Positions 1 to 13,257 are shown, numbered from the stretch's first letter. The stretch is DNA of 64,000 nt from Zeus faber (GCA_960531495.1 OY482854.1:29684652-29748651); one strand, 5' to 3'. Numbers and translations: made by a program. The notes: a model not told the origin generated them from the sequence alone.

Positions 1-171
1 TAAACAGTATAATGTGCGTGTGCGTAGACAGTATAGTGCGCATGTGCATAGATAACATAATGTGCGTGGCTGCACGGACCCGAACCTGCATCATTTTATT
101 ATTTAATTGGAATCCAGCGCGACGGTTTGATTTGCCGTGGCCCTTGGTCATGCTCTATTTATGGATGCACC

Positions 172-1121
<950 letters not shown>

Positions 1122-1846
1122 CAGCAGGTCAGTAGGTCAGTAGGTCAGTAGGTCGGCAGGAGTCAGTAGCTCTTTATGAAGCCTGGGTCTGTAGGAAGCA
1201 GTCGCTCCGAGGGGGACAGTGGGTCTGTGAGAGTAGTTCTGTACAAGTCAGTTGGTCTGTACGAGTCAGTAGGTCTGTAGTAGTAGGTAGGTCTGTAGCA
1301 GCCAGTGGGTTCTGTAGTAGGTCTGTAGCAGTCAGTAAGTCTGTAGTAGGTCAGTAGTAGGTCGGAAGTAGGTCTGTAGCCGGTCTGTAGCAGCCAGAAT
1401 GTTCTGTAGTAGGTCTGTAGCAGTCAGTAAGTCTGTAGTTGGTCGGTAGTAGGCCTGCAGCCGGTCTGTAACAGCCAGTAGGTTCTGTAGTAGGTCTGTA
1501 GCAGTCAGTAAGTGTGTAGTAGGTCGGTAGTTGGTCTGTAGGTCTGTAGCAGGTCTGTAGCAGTCAGTAGGTCTGTAGCAGTGGGTAGGTCTTTATCAGT
1601 TGGTATGTCTGTAGCAGGTCAGAAGTAAGTCTGTAGTAGGCCTGTAGCAGGTCTGTAGTAGCCAGGAGGTTTGGTAGTAGGTCAGTAGTAGGTCTGTAGC
1701 AGGTCTGAAGCAGTCAGTAGGTCTCTAGCAGTTGGGTAGGTCTATAAGCCAGTAGGTACTGTAGTAGGTGCGTAGTAGTTCTGTAGCAGGTTTGTAGAAA
1801 TCAGTAGGTGCTATAGTAGGTCTGTAGTAGGTCTGTAGTAGGTCAG
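1122..1846. repeat. Degenerate 8-bp minisatellite (GTCTGTAG / GTCAGTAG)
   Basis: About 725 bp of imperfect tandem units such as GGTCTGTAGCAGTCAGTA. Units alternate between GTCTGTAG, GTCAGTAG and GTAGTAG with many substitutions, so it looks like an old array. No open frame of interest. Confidence 0.9.
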
Positions 1847-3607
1847 TTGCTCTCAATGTTCAGTTGCATTTTGTCCAACATAAAGTCTCTGTGACTGAAT
1901 CCATTGAGAAACAATGTAAACAACAGCAGAGATTTCAATCTGGAGCTGGATCTGTTTCTCATTCCTTCCATGTGGGGCCGTGTGGGCGGAGCTGGTGGTG
2001 CTGAGCCCCGCTCGCTAATTCAGATCGACATGGAATTCCGTCCATATACACATATTAACCGGGACCGTATGCGTAATGATTTATGTTCTGAACGGCCGCG
2101 CGCAGCCCCGGCGCTGCCGTGCAGGGGAACGTCGCTCGAGCACAAGGATTCTTTTATGTCGACCGGAAAAAAAGGCCGGTTCCTGACGGGGGAACCGGGC
2201 GGGTCGGCGCCGATCCATCTTGGAGACGTGTCAGAACCACCAACCCCACCTGCGGGTTCTCATGTCTGGCGGGAGCACAACACGCTGGCTCCACGGACGG
2301 AGGGGGGCTTTGGCGGTGACACGGCTTTCGGGGGGGGTGGGGGGGGGGGGGGTTCCCCAAAAGGGGCCCACCCCCAGCAGGTTGGAGATGCGCTTCCTGG
2401 TCTTTCCCTCCACGCATTGGATGCGGGTTGAAACATTCCCGTCGATCCATTTCTCGGAGAAAACTGTTGAATCAAAACCAACCTTGGATTGGAAACAAAG
2501 AGGCCGCGTGGAAATCGGTTTGATTGCTTCTCTCGTGGTTGTTTCCCTCGTTTTTGAGAGAAGGTACGCGCCGCGCCGCTTCTAGCGCCACATTTCCCGG
2601 ACAGATAAATCGGACCGGGCTCGAGGAAGGACACGAACCTTGATCTAGTTCATTGGAATCAAAAGTAGAATAAAAACACTGACTGCTGCCGTACTCATTT
2701 CATGGACAAAGTGGAGTTGTGGCAGCGAGCGGGGGGCGCTGAGCTGGGGAGCCATGGGAGGCGCCACAGGCTGCAGCTCCTGTCCACGGGCTTTTCCAGA
2801 AGGCTGCCTGGCTGATTCCACCATGAAGATGGAATTTTAGGGTTCATCTTAAAAATGCAACTTTTTTTTTTCCTCTGTCATTTTTCAGCACTGAGTCCAA
2901 GGAAACACACGTTGAACCATCCAGAGAATGTGTTTCCCCCATCTCAGGTGATAATATTCCATTCCTTTACAAGGGCTCTGTAGTGAAGATGTCTCGTGAC
3001 AGCGTCGAGTTAAACACTGAATCAGCAAAATATGAAAACTAGTGTTCGCTGTGATGCAACTTCCTGTTGAACACGTGACTTGTGGAATATTCCAAATATT
3101 TCCCAGCGGTGAAACGTGTTCGTGTCACAGGGTTGAGGGACGATTACGGGGCGCAACTAAAATGTCATAATCGATCACAAGTTTCTCACAAGGAAGGTCT
3201 CGAGCACGAGATATGAAATGGATTCACGCGGTAATGGCAAAATAATTTGAGTTCCAAAGGATTTTAATGATTTTACTTTGAGGTAAAGTTTCGTTTTCTA
3301 AGTGTAGTTTTTATGACTGTTCAAAGCTGTTTATCAGAAACTTGCGTACGGGAGACCTCACTTTAAGGTGAAAAACTATTTCAACTTTACTTTACGTGCA
3401 CATTTCTGAAATGACTATCGGTGGTGGTGGGACACAAATGACGCCCCGATCGTGGAATTACCCAAATAATAACATTTCGCAATGTGCCCCATCGAATAAC
3501 CCATGTGACGAAAGGAGCAAAGTGGAGCGATCAGCATCCAGCTGCTCCACACTCAGTGACGCCATCGATCACACTCCCTGTCGTCTGATTGGCAGGTCTT
3601 CAATCAC
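1847..3607. other. Intergenic stretch with a CpG-rich pocket and a G-run
   Basis: Positions about 2080-2640 are clearly richer in G+C and CpG than the surroundings, and a near-pure G-run lies at about 2330-2352. Overlapping frames on both strands through the pocket reflect base composition, and none has a recognisable domain. The remainder, 2641-3607, is ordinary AT-moderate DNA where I see nothing. Confidence 0.5.
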
Positions 3608-3614
3608 CACACAC

Positions 3615-3658
<44 letters not shown>

Positions 3659-3699
3659 ACACACACACACACACAGACAAACACACACACAGACACACT
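3608..3699. repeat. (CA)n microsatellite, interrupted
   Basis: CA repeats with occasional GCA and GACA interruptions. Confidence 0.95.
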
Positions 3700-5367
3700 G
3701 ACAGGCTGCGGTTCATTGATGAGTTTTGGCAGTGTTGGTATTCTCAACCCTGAATTAATGTTTTGCTTTAATGAGAAATGTGTCTTCGGGATGAGCAGCT
3801 CATGGTTTAACACAACATGATGGACAGATAAAAGGAAAGATAAAACAATACAGTCCATTCTGGGAGGACGTGAGCACCGCTCGGGCCGCAAGCGGCAGCT
3901 GAGCAGAATCCACCGGGGAATTAAAAAGAAAAATTGAAACACATTGAAAACAAGTAAAAAATGAACAAACAGACAAGTCCCAATACAAGATCAATAGATA
4001 AAAGGGGGTTAATAGCAGTGAATACATGATATGACTGATCCAGGGTGTTGGTGTAGTGTCGGGGGGCACCACCAGGGGGCTCTGGTCTCAAAGCCATCAG
4101 TGCGGGGGCAATTGAACCGAAGGAGCAAATCGGAGTGCTCCACGTCCCGTTGATGTATTTCTGCAAACACTACTACAGCTACACCTATTTAGACTCTACT
4201 CCTTCCAAGCCCCTGTGTGTAATTGGTAGTTCTCTCTTTATTTCTCAACTTTTCTTCTTGGAGCCCTGTTCATCCAGCGCTCTGCACCCACCCCTCTCCC
4301 AGTCGTCCAGCTTCGTTCACCAGGTTTCTGCCCTTTTTCCTCGAGGATTTTCTCTGCGACATTCATGTATTTGAATGGGGCCTGAACCGGCTCCCGTGTC
4401 CAGGGAAGCTGTTCAGAACAGCACCAACCGGGGATGAAAGCCTCCACGGTCGACCAGGGCGCGGTCTGTGTTCACGGCTGTTCCCTTTTTTAGATCCACA
4501 GACGTGAAGAAGGCTGGCGACGGCAAACAGAGTGACAACCTCAAAGGTCAAACCAGAATGTTTTGCGGCACTATTAAACCCACACACGGTATTAAGAACA
4601 GAAATGTGCGCGGGAGACAGATGGTTCAATGCCTCCTCTCAGGATAAACTGCTTGTAGAAGAGCGCAGTCAAGGCCTCCTGGGTCGATGGGGCTGACGCA
4701 CGGTTTAATGAGGTTTCCCCAAATAAATTGAGTCCCCGACCAGGCCCGACACCTATGGCCCGCGAGGTTGAATAAGGTCCTGTGATCCGGGGCTATAACA
4801 GACCCGCCGGCTCCACCCGACGCCAAAAAAGCGTATTTTCAAATGTATATTTCATTCAAAGTGCAGGCAGAGCGCAATGGAAAGCAGCTCGTGGGATTTT
4901 AGTGGCAAATAAACTAAATACAGACCAACGTTCCTAGATCTGCGAGGACCACGGGGATGAAGGTTTACGGAGGCGGGGTCCGTGGAGTTCCCTTCATGCT
5001 GAATAAACAAGATGAAAAGTAGTCGTCGTCTCTGCATGTTTCCTTGAGTCTGAACCTTCTTTAAAATCTCAGGTGGTTTTATCAGATGTGACCTGAACTG
5101 TCCTGCGTTACATAGTTCAATGAGTCCTACGTCCTTCAAGTCCCCAAAACACAGACAACACATTGTGAGAGGAGACCTTCCTCAGGGGTGAGGCGCGGCC
5201 CGGCCTCAGGGGAGGGCCCGGCCCGGATCTTTGTGTTTCTGTCGTCGCGGTTCGTGTCCTAAAAGGGTGAAACGGGGTCCGACGGGATGGGCTCTGGAAG
5301 TGGCAGACTGTGAACTCTCCACTGCGTACATTAGTCTCTCATGGACCCTGTGAACAGACAGAACAAC
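3700..5367. other. Intergenic stretch, no gene seen
   Basis: Mixed-composition DNA with only short, unrelated open frames on both strands. No splice-flanked coding block or recognisable repeat family could be identified. Confidence 0.45.
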
Positions 5368-5416
5368 CTCCCCCACCCCACCACACCCCACTCCCCCACC
5401 CCCCAAAACCCCCCAC
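5368..5416. repeat. C-rich low-complexity tract
   Basis: Runs of CCCC separated by A or T (CCCCACCCCACCACACCCC type). The minus strand is G-rich with quadruplex potential. Confidence 0.8.
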
Positions 5417-5574
5417 GGGCCCGAAACGCTTCTCCTCGCGTCTAATTTCCTCTGTTTATTATATTTCTTTCTTTTGTCTCGGAGGTTCTTGCGTCTCTCC
5501 GGACCACCGTGGAAGCAGCCATCACATGTGGAGAGCTTTCCTTTCCCACGCGCCAGAGTGCGCGAGCGGGCGGG

Positions 5575-5584
5575 CGAGAGAGCG

Positions 5585-5630
<46 letters not shown>

Positions 5631-5640
5631 AGCGAGAGAT
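5575..5640. repeat. (GA)n microsatellite
   Basis: Purine tract of GA units flanked by GAGC variants. Arg/Glu-rich frames across it are artefacts. Confidence 0.93.
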
Positions 5641-7085
5641 GGATGGAGCACCCTAAAAGAGAAGGAGAGATTCCACGAAGGTGAAGTGCTGACATGTGCT
5701 TGGGGTTCCTCCAGCGCTGGAACGTGATACTCCGCTCGGCACAAAGCGCCTGGGCCTCGCAGCACAACAGCACCTCTATCTGCCCCCCCGCCGCCCCCCA
5801 CCCCTCCAATGCACCCCCGCCCCCACCACCCGAGCTGCCCCCTTCCTCCTCTTTTCACAGCCGGTCACCTTTGATTGCAGCTACATGCGGTCGAACATTA
5901 ACGTCCGATTGTGTTCGCCTGCCGCACCAGACGCGCTGTAACCTTGGTGAACAAATATTTGGACTGCTGCTGAGTCGTTCCATCAGATGGCGCCACTTGG
6001 AATTTTACGTAACAAAGAGTTCGTTTTTTTGGACATTTCGTCGTTTAATATGCATGTTAAACTTCCCAGAAAAAAAAACATGTTTTCCCACCTCCGGCAC
6101 ACTTTGTTTCTTTACGTCATCTATTATACATGCATTACTTGTGACGGGGGGATTGCTATGGGGTGGAACATTTCATCCTAAACTGGACGCCGCACAAAAA
6201 AAATACCCAGGGTTAAATTAATTAAGCTAATAATAAGTAGTCACAACTTTTTTTTTTCCATAAATATCCCAAAGGATTTATTTAAAAACTATTTTCTGTA
6301 TCTATGACCCGTGAGGGGGTGGATAGGTTATGTTTGACAGGAAACATCATAAAAACTCTAATTATCAGTAATAAATAATATCATAATTTACCGGCTTTTG
6401 GAACTGAGCTCTGGGCTTGAATGATGTCACTTCCTCTTTATGATGCCACTTCAAAGCGACTGCTCATTCGTTTTGGAGGGAAAATAACGGGCGTGAGGGG
6501 GTGGGGTACACAAATAAATGATCCTATTTTAATTCAAAATGTTTTTGTGTTTTGTTAATATGCTGTGCCGTGCGGATGGGGAAACAGATTTATATCTGAA
6601 AACAACAACATTGTTATGGTCGTACATGTATTATTCTGTAAAATTTATGATTATTTGCAACTTCCATGTCTCCATATACAGACATGAAAATAAACAGCCG
6701 TCTTTTGAAAAAGTTATTAACAAAACGTATAATTCTCATTTGATAAGATTTTCTCATATATTATGTTAATAATTCACTTTAAACGAATAGTTCTCAGCTT
6801 GGCAAACATGTTGGCAGATGATTGTGTTTTATAGACTAAATGTTCTGGATTTAAATGGTTCCTTTCATGGAATGACTTATTGACTTATATGGACTGCTGT
6901 TTTATGACGACAATTAGTACTGTCACCCTTATTTATACTGTAATTATGGTCCGCTGTTATTATTGTACGACACTTTTAAGGTTCACTACCGTACGCCACC
7001 TTTATAAGTAATACTACAATATTGCAACTGTATTGACCGTAGAGCAGGGGTCTCAAACCGAAATGACCTGGGGGCCACTGGCCAG
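5641..7085. other. Intergenic stretch, no gene seen
   Basis: A C-rich patch at about 5780-5840, then increasingly AT-rich DNA. At about 7045-7080 the phrase CAGGGGTCTCAAACC resembles one end of a hAT-type transposon, but I found no matching partner end, so I do not call an element. Confidence 0.4.
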
Positions 7086-7515
7086 GTTAAAGGAAAGGGA
7101 CTTTATTTATCACGCAACACTGTAACACATGCTGGCACACACACACACATGCACATGCTTTGATGGTGGCCGGTGAAATGGATCCTCTGCATTTGACCCA
7201 TCCTGGCTTGTCCTTCCTCCGGGGGCACAGCCAGGAGCAGTGGGCAGCGTACGTAGACGCGCCCGGGGACCAGGTGATAAGTGTCCATCGCTGGTCAGAC
7301 GATGATGGGTGCATGTTTTTGGTGGGGGTCCTTACTGACGTGAGGTGGAGGAAACCCCATGTGAACACGGGGAGAACATGCAAACTCCACACAGAAAGGC
7401 TCCTGTTTTGGAAGATAACCCACCGGAGCACGGTGCCAACAGCGCCCCAGGCGGGAATCGAACCCAGGACCTTCTTGCTGTGAGGCAGTAGTGCAATGCA
7501 CTGCGCCACCGTGCC
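7086..7515 (-). mobile_element. tRNA-like SINE or SINE-like dispersed repeat
   Basis: Read on the minus strand, the element begins GGCACGGTGGCGCAGTG, which contains an A-box-like TGGCGCAGTG. About 45 bp later comes a perfect B-box-like GGTTCGATTCC (plus-strand 7454-7464). Spaced A and B boxes are an internal RNA polymerase III promoter. The following text (ggagtttgcatgttctcccc) is a phrase I recognise from a very common fish repeat. The 3' end lies near a TTATTTATCACGC / AAAGGGACTTTA region. Short open frames on both strands over it are not genes. The family name is uncertain. Confidence 0.7.
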
Positions 7516-8200
7516 ACTAGGTGGTTGTCACAGGTTGTCTTCTTCTCGGGGGTCCGTGTTGAACTCCAAGCTTGTTGTTTCCTTTGTTTCTCCTGCACAA
7601 CAGTGAATCGTGAATAGTGAAAAATCTCTCTTATGATTAATTCTGTTTTGCAAACATTACCCACATGGAGACCCCAACTACCTCTAGGGCGGAAGTGGCA
7701 GCTGAAGATACATGCGTTTGTACTTACATTACGTATACAAATACAAAACATCTACTGTAAGTGTTCATTTGTTATGTTGACAGTTACATATTATCTAATT
7801 ATTTCTTTTTTCTTCACTTTTTATTTTATTTTATTTTTTATCCTCCATTTTGATGGACCATTAAGCTTTTTATTTTTTAATGAGATGGTGTGCAGTGAAA
7901 CGCACCAAACTGGAACCAGAACATACACAATATGCACGTGTACCCGACGAACAAAACCCATTTTGATGATTTAGTGTCAAGTTTTTGATTTCTTTTTGTT
8001 TTTTGTTTAAAGGAGCATGAGACAACTTTTTTGCTTTTGCTTATCGTAATGAAGTTAATGTCGATTCCGCAATGTCTATAATGTAATGTCTATAGAATAT
8101 TGACACCGTCAGTGTTTAGACTGGTTACCTATAAGCCTCCTTATCACTATGCATTGGGACTGACACCGGGTACAATTCCCTGGGGAAATGATGGATTTTT
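7516..8200. other. Intergenic stretch, no gene seen
   Basis: AT-rich DNA with T-rich runs around 7800-7870. Nothing recognisable. Confidence 0.45.
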
Positions 8201-8456
8201 GATGTGGGGTTGGATGCGTAGTAGGTGGTGGGGTTGGGTGTGGAATTGGATGTGGGGTCGGATGTGGGGTCGAATGTGGCGCTGGATGTGGATTTGGATG
8301 TTGGGCTGGTGGTGGGGTTGGACCTGGGGTAGGTGGTGGGGTGGGATGTGAGGGTGGGATGCGGGGTGGGATGCGGGGTGGTGGTGGGGTTGATGATGCG
8401 GGGTGGGTGGTGGGGTTGGATGTGGGCTTGGATGCGGGGTGGGTGGTGGGGTGGTG
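8201..8456. repeat. G/T-rich minisatellite, ~12-bp unit (GGATGTGGGGTT)
   Basis: About 255 bp of degenerate units such as GGATGTGGGGTTGGATG and GGATGCGGGGTGG. The plus strand is nearly free of C. Trp/Gly-rich (plus) and Pro/His-rich (minus) open frames, including part of a 318-codon minus frame, are artefacts of this array. Confidence 0.92.
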
Positions 8457-8703
8457 TACATATCTGCAGCATTACATCATGGGTCAGGCTGAATAGGTTC
8501 AAGATGTCTCCGGCTCCCGGTGCTCCTCGTGTCTGTGGCGTGCGCGGTGCAACAATAGGAGGAGGAACCACCCGAGACGCGGCTGAAGAGCCCGACGCAG
8601 CGCGGGGCAGCGAGGAAATTGGGAACGGGAGGCTGTGTTGTTCCAAGAGGCGGCCCCGCTCTGATATGACAAATTGAGAAGCCCCGAAACATTTCCTTCC
8701 TTG

Positions 8704-8755
8704 CACGCACGCACAGACGCGCACACACACGCACACACGCACACACACGCACAGC
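8704..8755. repeat. (CA)n / (GCAC)n microsatellite
   Basis: ACAC and GCAC units. A run of about 14 C follows at 8773-8786. Confidence 0.9.
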
Positions 8756-9186
8756 ACGTTTCGACCGTTTTGCCCCCCCCCCCCCCAGCTTGCTCTTTCA
8801 TCTGCGTGGGGGTCTGCACAGCGAGGCTCCCCGCGCAGGGCTCGTCCGGGCCGCTTGGTCCTGTGCTTCTCTCCCGTCGGAGAAAGTACATTTACACCGG
8901 ATGGGATTAATGATGAAGCTGCTGAAGTCAGGAGGAGACTCAGCACAATGTCATCTACATCCTGCAGGACGTTTCCTGGCAAACTGGTACAAATGGCGAA
9001 GTTATAATAATGGAAAGAAATAAAAGCCATAATAATAGGCCTTGTATCATATAATACTACGACTAATAATAATAATTGCAATTCAGCGGTTTTCTTTATG
9101 TTTCCTAAACTATGTCAAATGCTGAGCCAAATATTATGTTTCGTTATTATCATGATTGTGATCCTATATATACATATATATACCTA

Positions 9187-9322
<136 letters not shown>

Positions 9323-9583
9323 ACTGTATATATCCCTACAGTAAACAGTAAATGTGTCTTTACAGAGGGGGTTTTGTGATTTATTGATGGTCACGTTTAT
9401 TTGCTTCATCTTTAATTGATTGGGCTTCTTGCTCCCATTGCATTTGAATTCCACCCTCAGCACTTTTACTCTGACAAACATGTTGTTCGTCGTGCAGGTT
9501 GGGAATGCATCGGGACCAATTCCAAGTTCAAAATCCATTCATTCCAATCTAAAGAGCGGTGAAGTGGAGGTGGTTGGAAACTG

Positions 9584-9619
9584 TCCCTCCTCCTCCTCCT
9601 CCTCCACCTCCTCCTCCTG
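9584..9619. repeat. (TCC)n short tandem repeat
   Basis: Pure pyrimidine triplets, CTCCTCCTCC type, with one ACC interruption. Confidence 0.9.
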
Positions 9620-9700
9620 CAAAAGCAGCAGCAGCGTAACAGTTAAACTTCAGGAGTTTCTGCAGAACTTTACGCACAGCACCTGTTGCGCAGCCAGTCC

Positions 9701-9909
9701 GTCTCCAGACCTCCACCCTGGTCTTCAGACCTCCACCCTGGTCTTCAGCTCGGTCTGGTCCGGGACTCCGTCTCCAGACCTCCACCCTGGTCTCCAGTCT
9801 GATCCGGGACTCCGTCTCCAGACCTCCACCCTGGTCTTCAGGTCGGACTGATCCTGGACTCCGTCTCCAGACCTCCATCCCCTGGTGTTCAGCTCGGTCT
9901 GGTCCACGA
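9701..9909. repeat. Minisatellite upstream of pdgfc exon 1
   Basis: About five copies of a variable unit built from GTCTCCAGACCTCCACCCTG followed by GTCTTCAG(C/G)TCGG and GGGACTCCGT. It ends about 530 bp before the pdgfc start codon, so it lies in or near the proximal promoter. Frames across it are artefacts. Confidence 0.88.
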
Positions 9910-10179
9910 CTCGCTCCCACAGAGGAGCTCATGTCGGGTTGCAGATCTTCTCACCCCGCACACTGGATCGGGTTGCGTTTGGGAGGTTTTATTTAAAGAT
10001 CTGAGCGAGGAACCAAAGCCTGGACGCGCTCCCCAGCCAATGCACCCATTATGATGCATTGAAACCTGTTTATTTCAGTTCATTTTGCGGCATATGCAAT
10101 ATGAAACACTCTTGTTGGAGGATATCGCTATGAAGAAAAGCCTTTTCCAACTTTGAACAAGTTTTTTGTTTGACCACCC

Positions 10180-10436
10180 AACAGGTGCGCCCCTCCGGCA
10201 GACGCACCAAAAGCGCGCAACGCCCGCAGCACTCCACTCCGACGTTTCTGGAAGGCAGCGCAGGGATTTGGGGATGATTTAGGGATACGACATTCACTTT
10301 CTTGAACGCGGAACTAAGTCGGCGATCAGGAGCATGTGGATTCCCTCCCGCGTCACGTCCCCCCTGTGCAGATGCGGTCCTCCTGGTGAGCGCTGAGACC
10401 CAGTCCGCAGCTTCGGGACCGCACACCGACATCCAA
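10180..10436 (+). promoter_or_regulatory. pdgfc: Probable pdgfc promoter/5' leader, CpG-rich, with small upstream ORFs
   Basis: This block directly precedes the first coding exon and is CpG-rich (GCGCGCAACGCCCGC type) compared with flanking DNA, as expected of a vertebrate growth-factor promoter or leader. No TATA box is evident and the transcription start cannot be placed. Three short upstream ORFs lie before the main start: 10274-10282, 10334-10396 and 10372-10389. None overlaps the main ATG. In the main reading frame a stop (TGA at 10275-10277) is followed by no ATG until 10437. The extent given is my estimate. Confidence 0.45.
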
Positions 10437-10551
10437 ATGATCTTCCCATTCTCACTGCTCCTCCTCGCATCGCTTCTGCAACACTATGGTTCGGAGGCTG
10501 AATCCACCCACAACAGCAAGTTTCACCTTCCAAGTGTCAAAGAGCCAAACG
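10437..10551 (+). CDS. pdgfc: pdgfc coding exon 1: signal peptide and N-terminal linker of platelet-derived growth factor C
   Basis: This exon encodes the first 38 residues plus one base of PDGF-C, a secreted ligand that signals through PDGF receptor alpha after its CUB domain is removed. The protein starts MIFPFSLLLLASLLQHYGSE. Residues 2-14 form a hydrophobic signal-peptide core, with likely cleavage near residues 18-21. The next residues, AESTHNSKFHLPSVKEPNG, align by eye with the AESNLSSKFQF...KEQNG segment I recall for human PDGFC, which fixes the identity. The exon ends G|GTGAGT (donor at 10552) in phase 1; exon 2 supplies GA to complete Gly39. The ATG is the first in frame after an upstream stop at 10275. 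Its context (CAA before ATG, A at +4) is weak. The 5' untranslated boundary is unknown. Confidence 0.9.
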
Positions 10552-10701
10552 GTGAGTTCCAGATCTACCCAATGTTCCCAAAATACCCAACGTAGCCCAA
10601 CGTACCCTGTCGCATTAAGAGAAGTACTGGGATGAGAAAGTCCTATCTTAATTTAACCCTATAGCTCAAAAAGTATATATTAAATTACATATATTAATAA
10701 A

Positions 10702-11186
10702 CAGGGGTGGAAGAGGTTCTCCTTCCTTTTTACTTCAGTAAAAGTTCAAATACTCTGACACAAAAGTCCCACATTGACATTTAGTAAAAATATATGATTA
10801 TGTAAGATGTACTTTAAGTTCTCAAAGTAAAGGTTTTTGTCATATCCAGTGCCCTGGTAGAACAAAGGCGATAATACTGGATAACGTAGGCCTATCACTG
10901 TAGCACATCATGCAGATCCGGGTTAGAATTTATAATAACACCTTAGGTGTCATAGTGATTTACAAGGATATGGTCCTCATGGATCATTGATAAGCACCCT
11001 TCGCTTTGGCTTGCCTTAGATAAAGCCTTATTTAGACAATCTACTAGTAGAGCAAAAACTATAGACATTTGCTTTGAAATATCAGTGGAGTAAAAGCGGG
11101 AAGTCTGTGAAACTGTATATACTTGAAAATTGTACTTAAATACAGTAATAAGTACTTCTGTGTTACTTTATTACTTTCCACCACTG
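10702..11186. mobile_element. hAT-like non-autonomous element (MITE)
   Basis: The left end is CAGGGGTGGAAGAGG. The right end, read in reverse, is CAGTGGTGGAAAGTAATAAA, so the two ends form imperfect terminal inverted repeats starting CAGnGGTGGAA. The interior, with tttacttcagtaaaagttc near the left end and tacttaaatacagtaataag near the right, matches phrases I recognise from a widespread fish repeat. No transposase frame. Eight-base target duplications are not clear. Confidence 0.65.
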
Positions 11187-11620
11187 TATAAAAGGACATC
11201 TTGGTTGAGTTTAAGCCTCGATGAATGAGAGCGTTTCATTGAGGTTCAAACAGCATTATCCTGGCTATAGGAAGTGGAAATTACCCTTTACCTTTAATGT
11301 GTACCTGTGTGTGTTTAAGGGGGAAAACCCTCTGAATTCCATTTCCCCGGGGACGAGTTTCCTCTCGGATCAGAAAAAGGCTTCATTCATGGCATTTGCT
11401 CCGGGCTGTAATTTGCCTTTACCCTCTGAACTCACTCTGAATTGCGCTATCAAAATCCGGTTTTGTCAATGTTTAAAGCCCCCTCCCCCCACCCGTTCAG
11501 TAGAAATCAGTTGGGGTCTGCAACAGAAATTGCATGGGGGTGAGTAAATAATTAACCCCAAATTATTTTGTGCCATCATGGACAATTTGCCAATCAATGT
11601 GTTTGTTGGTTTAAGGGCCC
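11187..11620. other. Intron 1 segment, nothing recognised
   Basis: Mixed composition. A 108-codon plus frame from 11221 runs into the following GT repeat region and has no recognisable domain. Confidence 0.4.
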
Positions 11621-11860
11621 TGTGTGTGTGTGTGTGTGTGCGTGTGTGTGTATGTGTGTGTATGTGTGTGTGTGTGCGTGTGTGTGTGTGTGTGCGTGCG
11701 TGTGTGTGTGTGTGTGTATGTGTGTGTATGTGTGTGTGTGCGTGTGTGTGCGTGTGTGTGTGTGTTTGTATGTGTGTGTATGTGTGTGTGTGTGTGCGTG
11801 TGTGTGTGTGTGTGTGCGTGTGTGTGTGTGTGTGTGTGTGCAAGTGTGTGTGTGTGTGCG
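11621..11860. repeat. (TG)n compound microsatellite
   Basis: About 240 bp of TG units interrupted by CG, TATG and GTTTG variants. Open frames on both strands are artefacts. Confidence 0.96.
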
Positions 11861-11980
11861 GTGTGGGCAGGTTCGTTTTGCAGTCACACAGGAATGATGC
11901 TTGAATTATGTAACTTATTCATCGACCGTCTGATGGCTTTACTCCACACGTGGTCGAGGAATTCCATTTAGCCTGTGCAC

Positions 11981-12920
11981 CAGGTGTAGGACGGGGTGTA
12001 GGGCAGGGTATAGGATGGCTGTAAGGCAGGGTGTGGGTCTAGGGCTGGGACTGGGTCTAAGGCAGGGTTAGGGCTGGGTATAGGGTGAGTACACGGCAGG
12101 ATGTAGGTCTCGGTCCAGGACAGGGACTGGCTCTAGGGCTGTGTGTAGGGTGGGTATAGGGCTGGGTGTAGGTCTCGATCTAGGACTGGGACTGAATGTA
12201 GGGCAGGGTATAGGACTGGGTATAGAGTATGTGTAGAGCGGGGTGTAGGTCTCCGTCTTGGACTGGGACTGGCTGTAGGGTGGGGTGTAGGGCTGGGTGT
12301 AGGTCTCGGTCTAGGACAGGGACTGGCTGTAGGGCTGGGTTTAGGATTGGGTGTAGATCTGGGTCTAGGACCGGGACTAGCTGTAGGTCGGAGTGTAGGG
12401 TGGGTGTAGGGCTGGGTGTAAATCTTTGTCGAGGATAGGGACTGGCTATAGGGCTGGGTGTAAGGTGGGTGTAGGGCTGGGTGTAGGTCCCGGTCCAGTA
12501 CTTGGAATGGCTGTAGGGCTGGGTGTGGGGCTGGATCTAGGTCTGGTTGTACTATGGGAGTTGAGCTGTGTGTAGGGCTGTGCGTAGGGTGAGTGTAGGA
12601 CTGGGTGTAGGACTGGGTGTAGGGCTGGGTGTAGTGTTGATGTAGAGCTGGATATAGGACTCGGCACAGAACTGAGTAAGGGGCTGGATCTCGGGCTGAT
12701 AGGACTGAGTGTAGGGCTGGCTGTAGCAAAGGGTGTAGGATTGGGTGTAGAAATGGGTGTAAATCTGGGTTTAGGACTGGATGTAGAACAATGTTTTGGG
12801 CTTCATTTTGGGCTGGTATAGGGCCAGGTCTAGTACTGGGTGTAGGGATGTGTTTAGGACTGGGTGTCGACCTGGGTGTAGAGTTGAGGGTAATATTTGG
12901 TGTAGCGCTGGGTGGAGCGC
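11981..12920. repeat. ~12-bp G/T-rich minisatellite (GGGCTGGGTGTA)
   Basis: About 940 bp of degenerate 10-18 bp units such as GGGCTGGGTGTAGG, TAGGACTGGGTG and GGTCTCGGTCTAGGACAGG. The minus strand gives a 270-codon Pro/Ser/His-rich frame that is an artefact of the array. Confidence 0.93.
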
Positions 12921-13257
12921 ATGGCAACGTGGAGCACATTGACATATTTCACCATTGTATTCAGAAAGGCCTCTGTAGTCCATCACTTTCATCTTTTTCA
13001 CAGGCTGCTGTAAAGAAACCAAGTTTAATACTCCCTTGAATATTTCAGACCCGGTTTTATGATCAATTTTAAGATCAGGACTAAAAATTAACAATATTCA
13101 TAAAGTCTGAATATATGGACATTTGTCGTATCGTTATCCAGCTTTTTTCTAGTCTCAGTTAGAAATGAGGAAAGGCTGTGAGATCTATACTATGGGAGAT
13201 TTTTGCTGACATGCTTTTCATTACACTGTACTTCATTGTGATGAACCTCAGTTGAAT

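Noticed and set aside
2080-2640. CpG-rich block as the promoter of an upstream gene
   Set aside because: No coding exon, splice donor or transcript evidence near it; kept only as a composition note.
8125-9081. 318-codon minus-strand frame
   Set aside because: It crosses a GGATGTGGGGTT minisatellite, a CA repeat and a C-run; no domain is recognisable.
12133-12945. 270-codon Pro/Ser-rich minus frame
   Set aside because: Entirely inside a tandem array.
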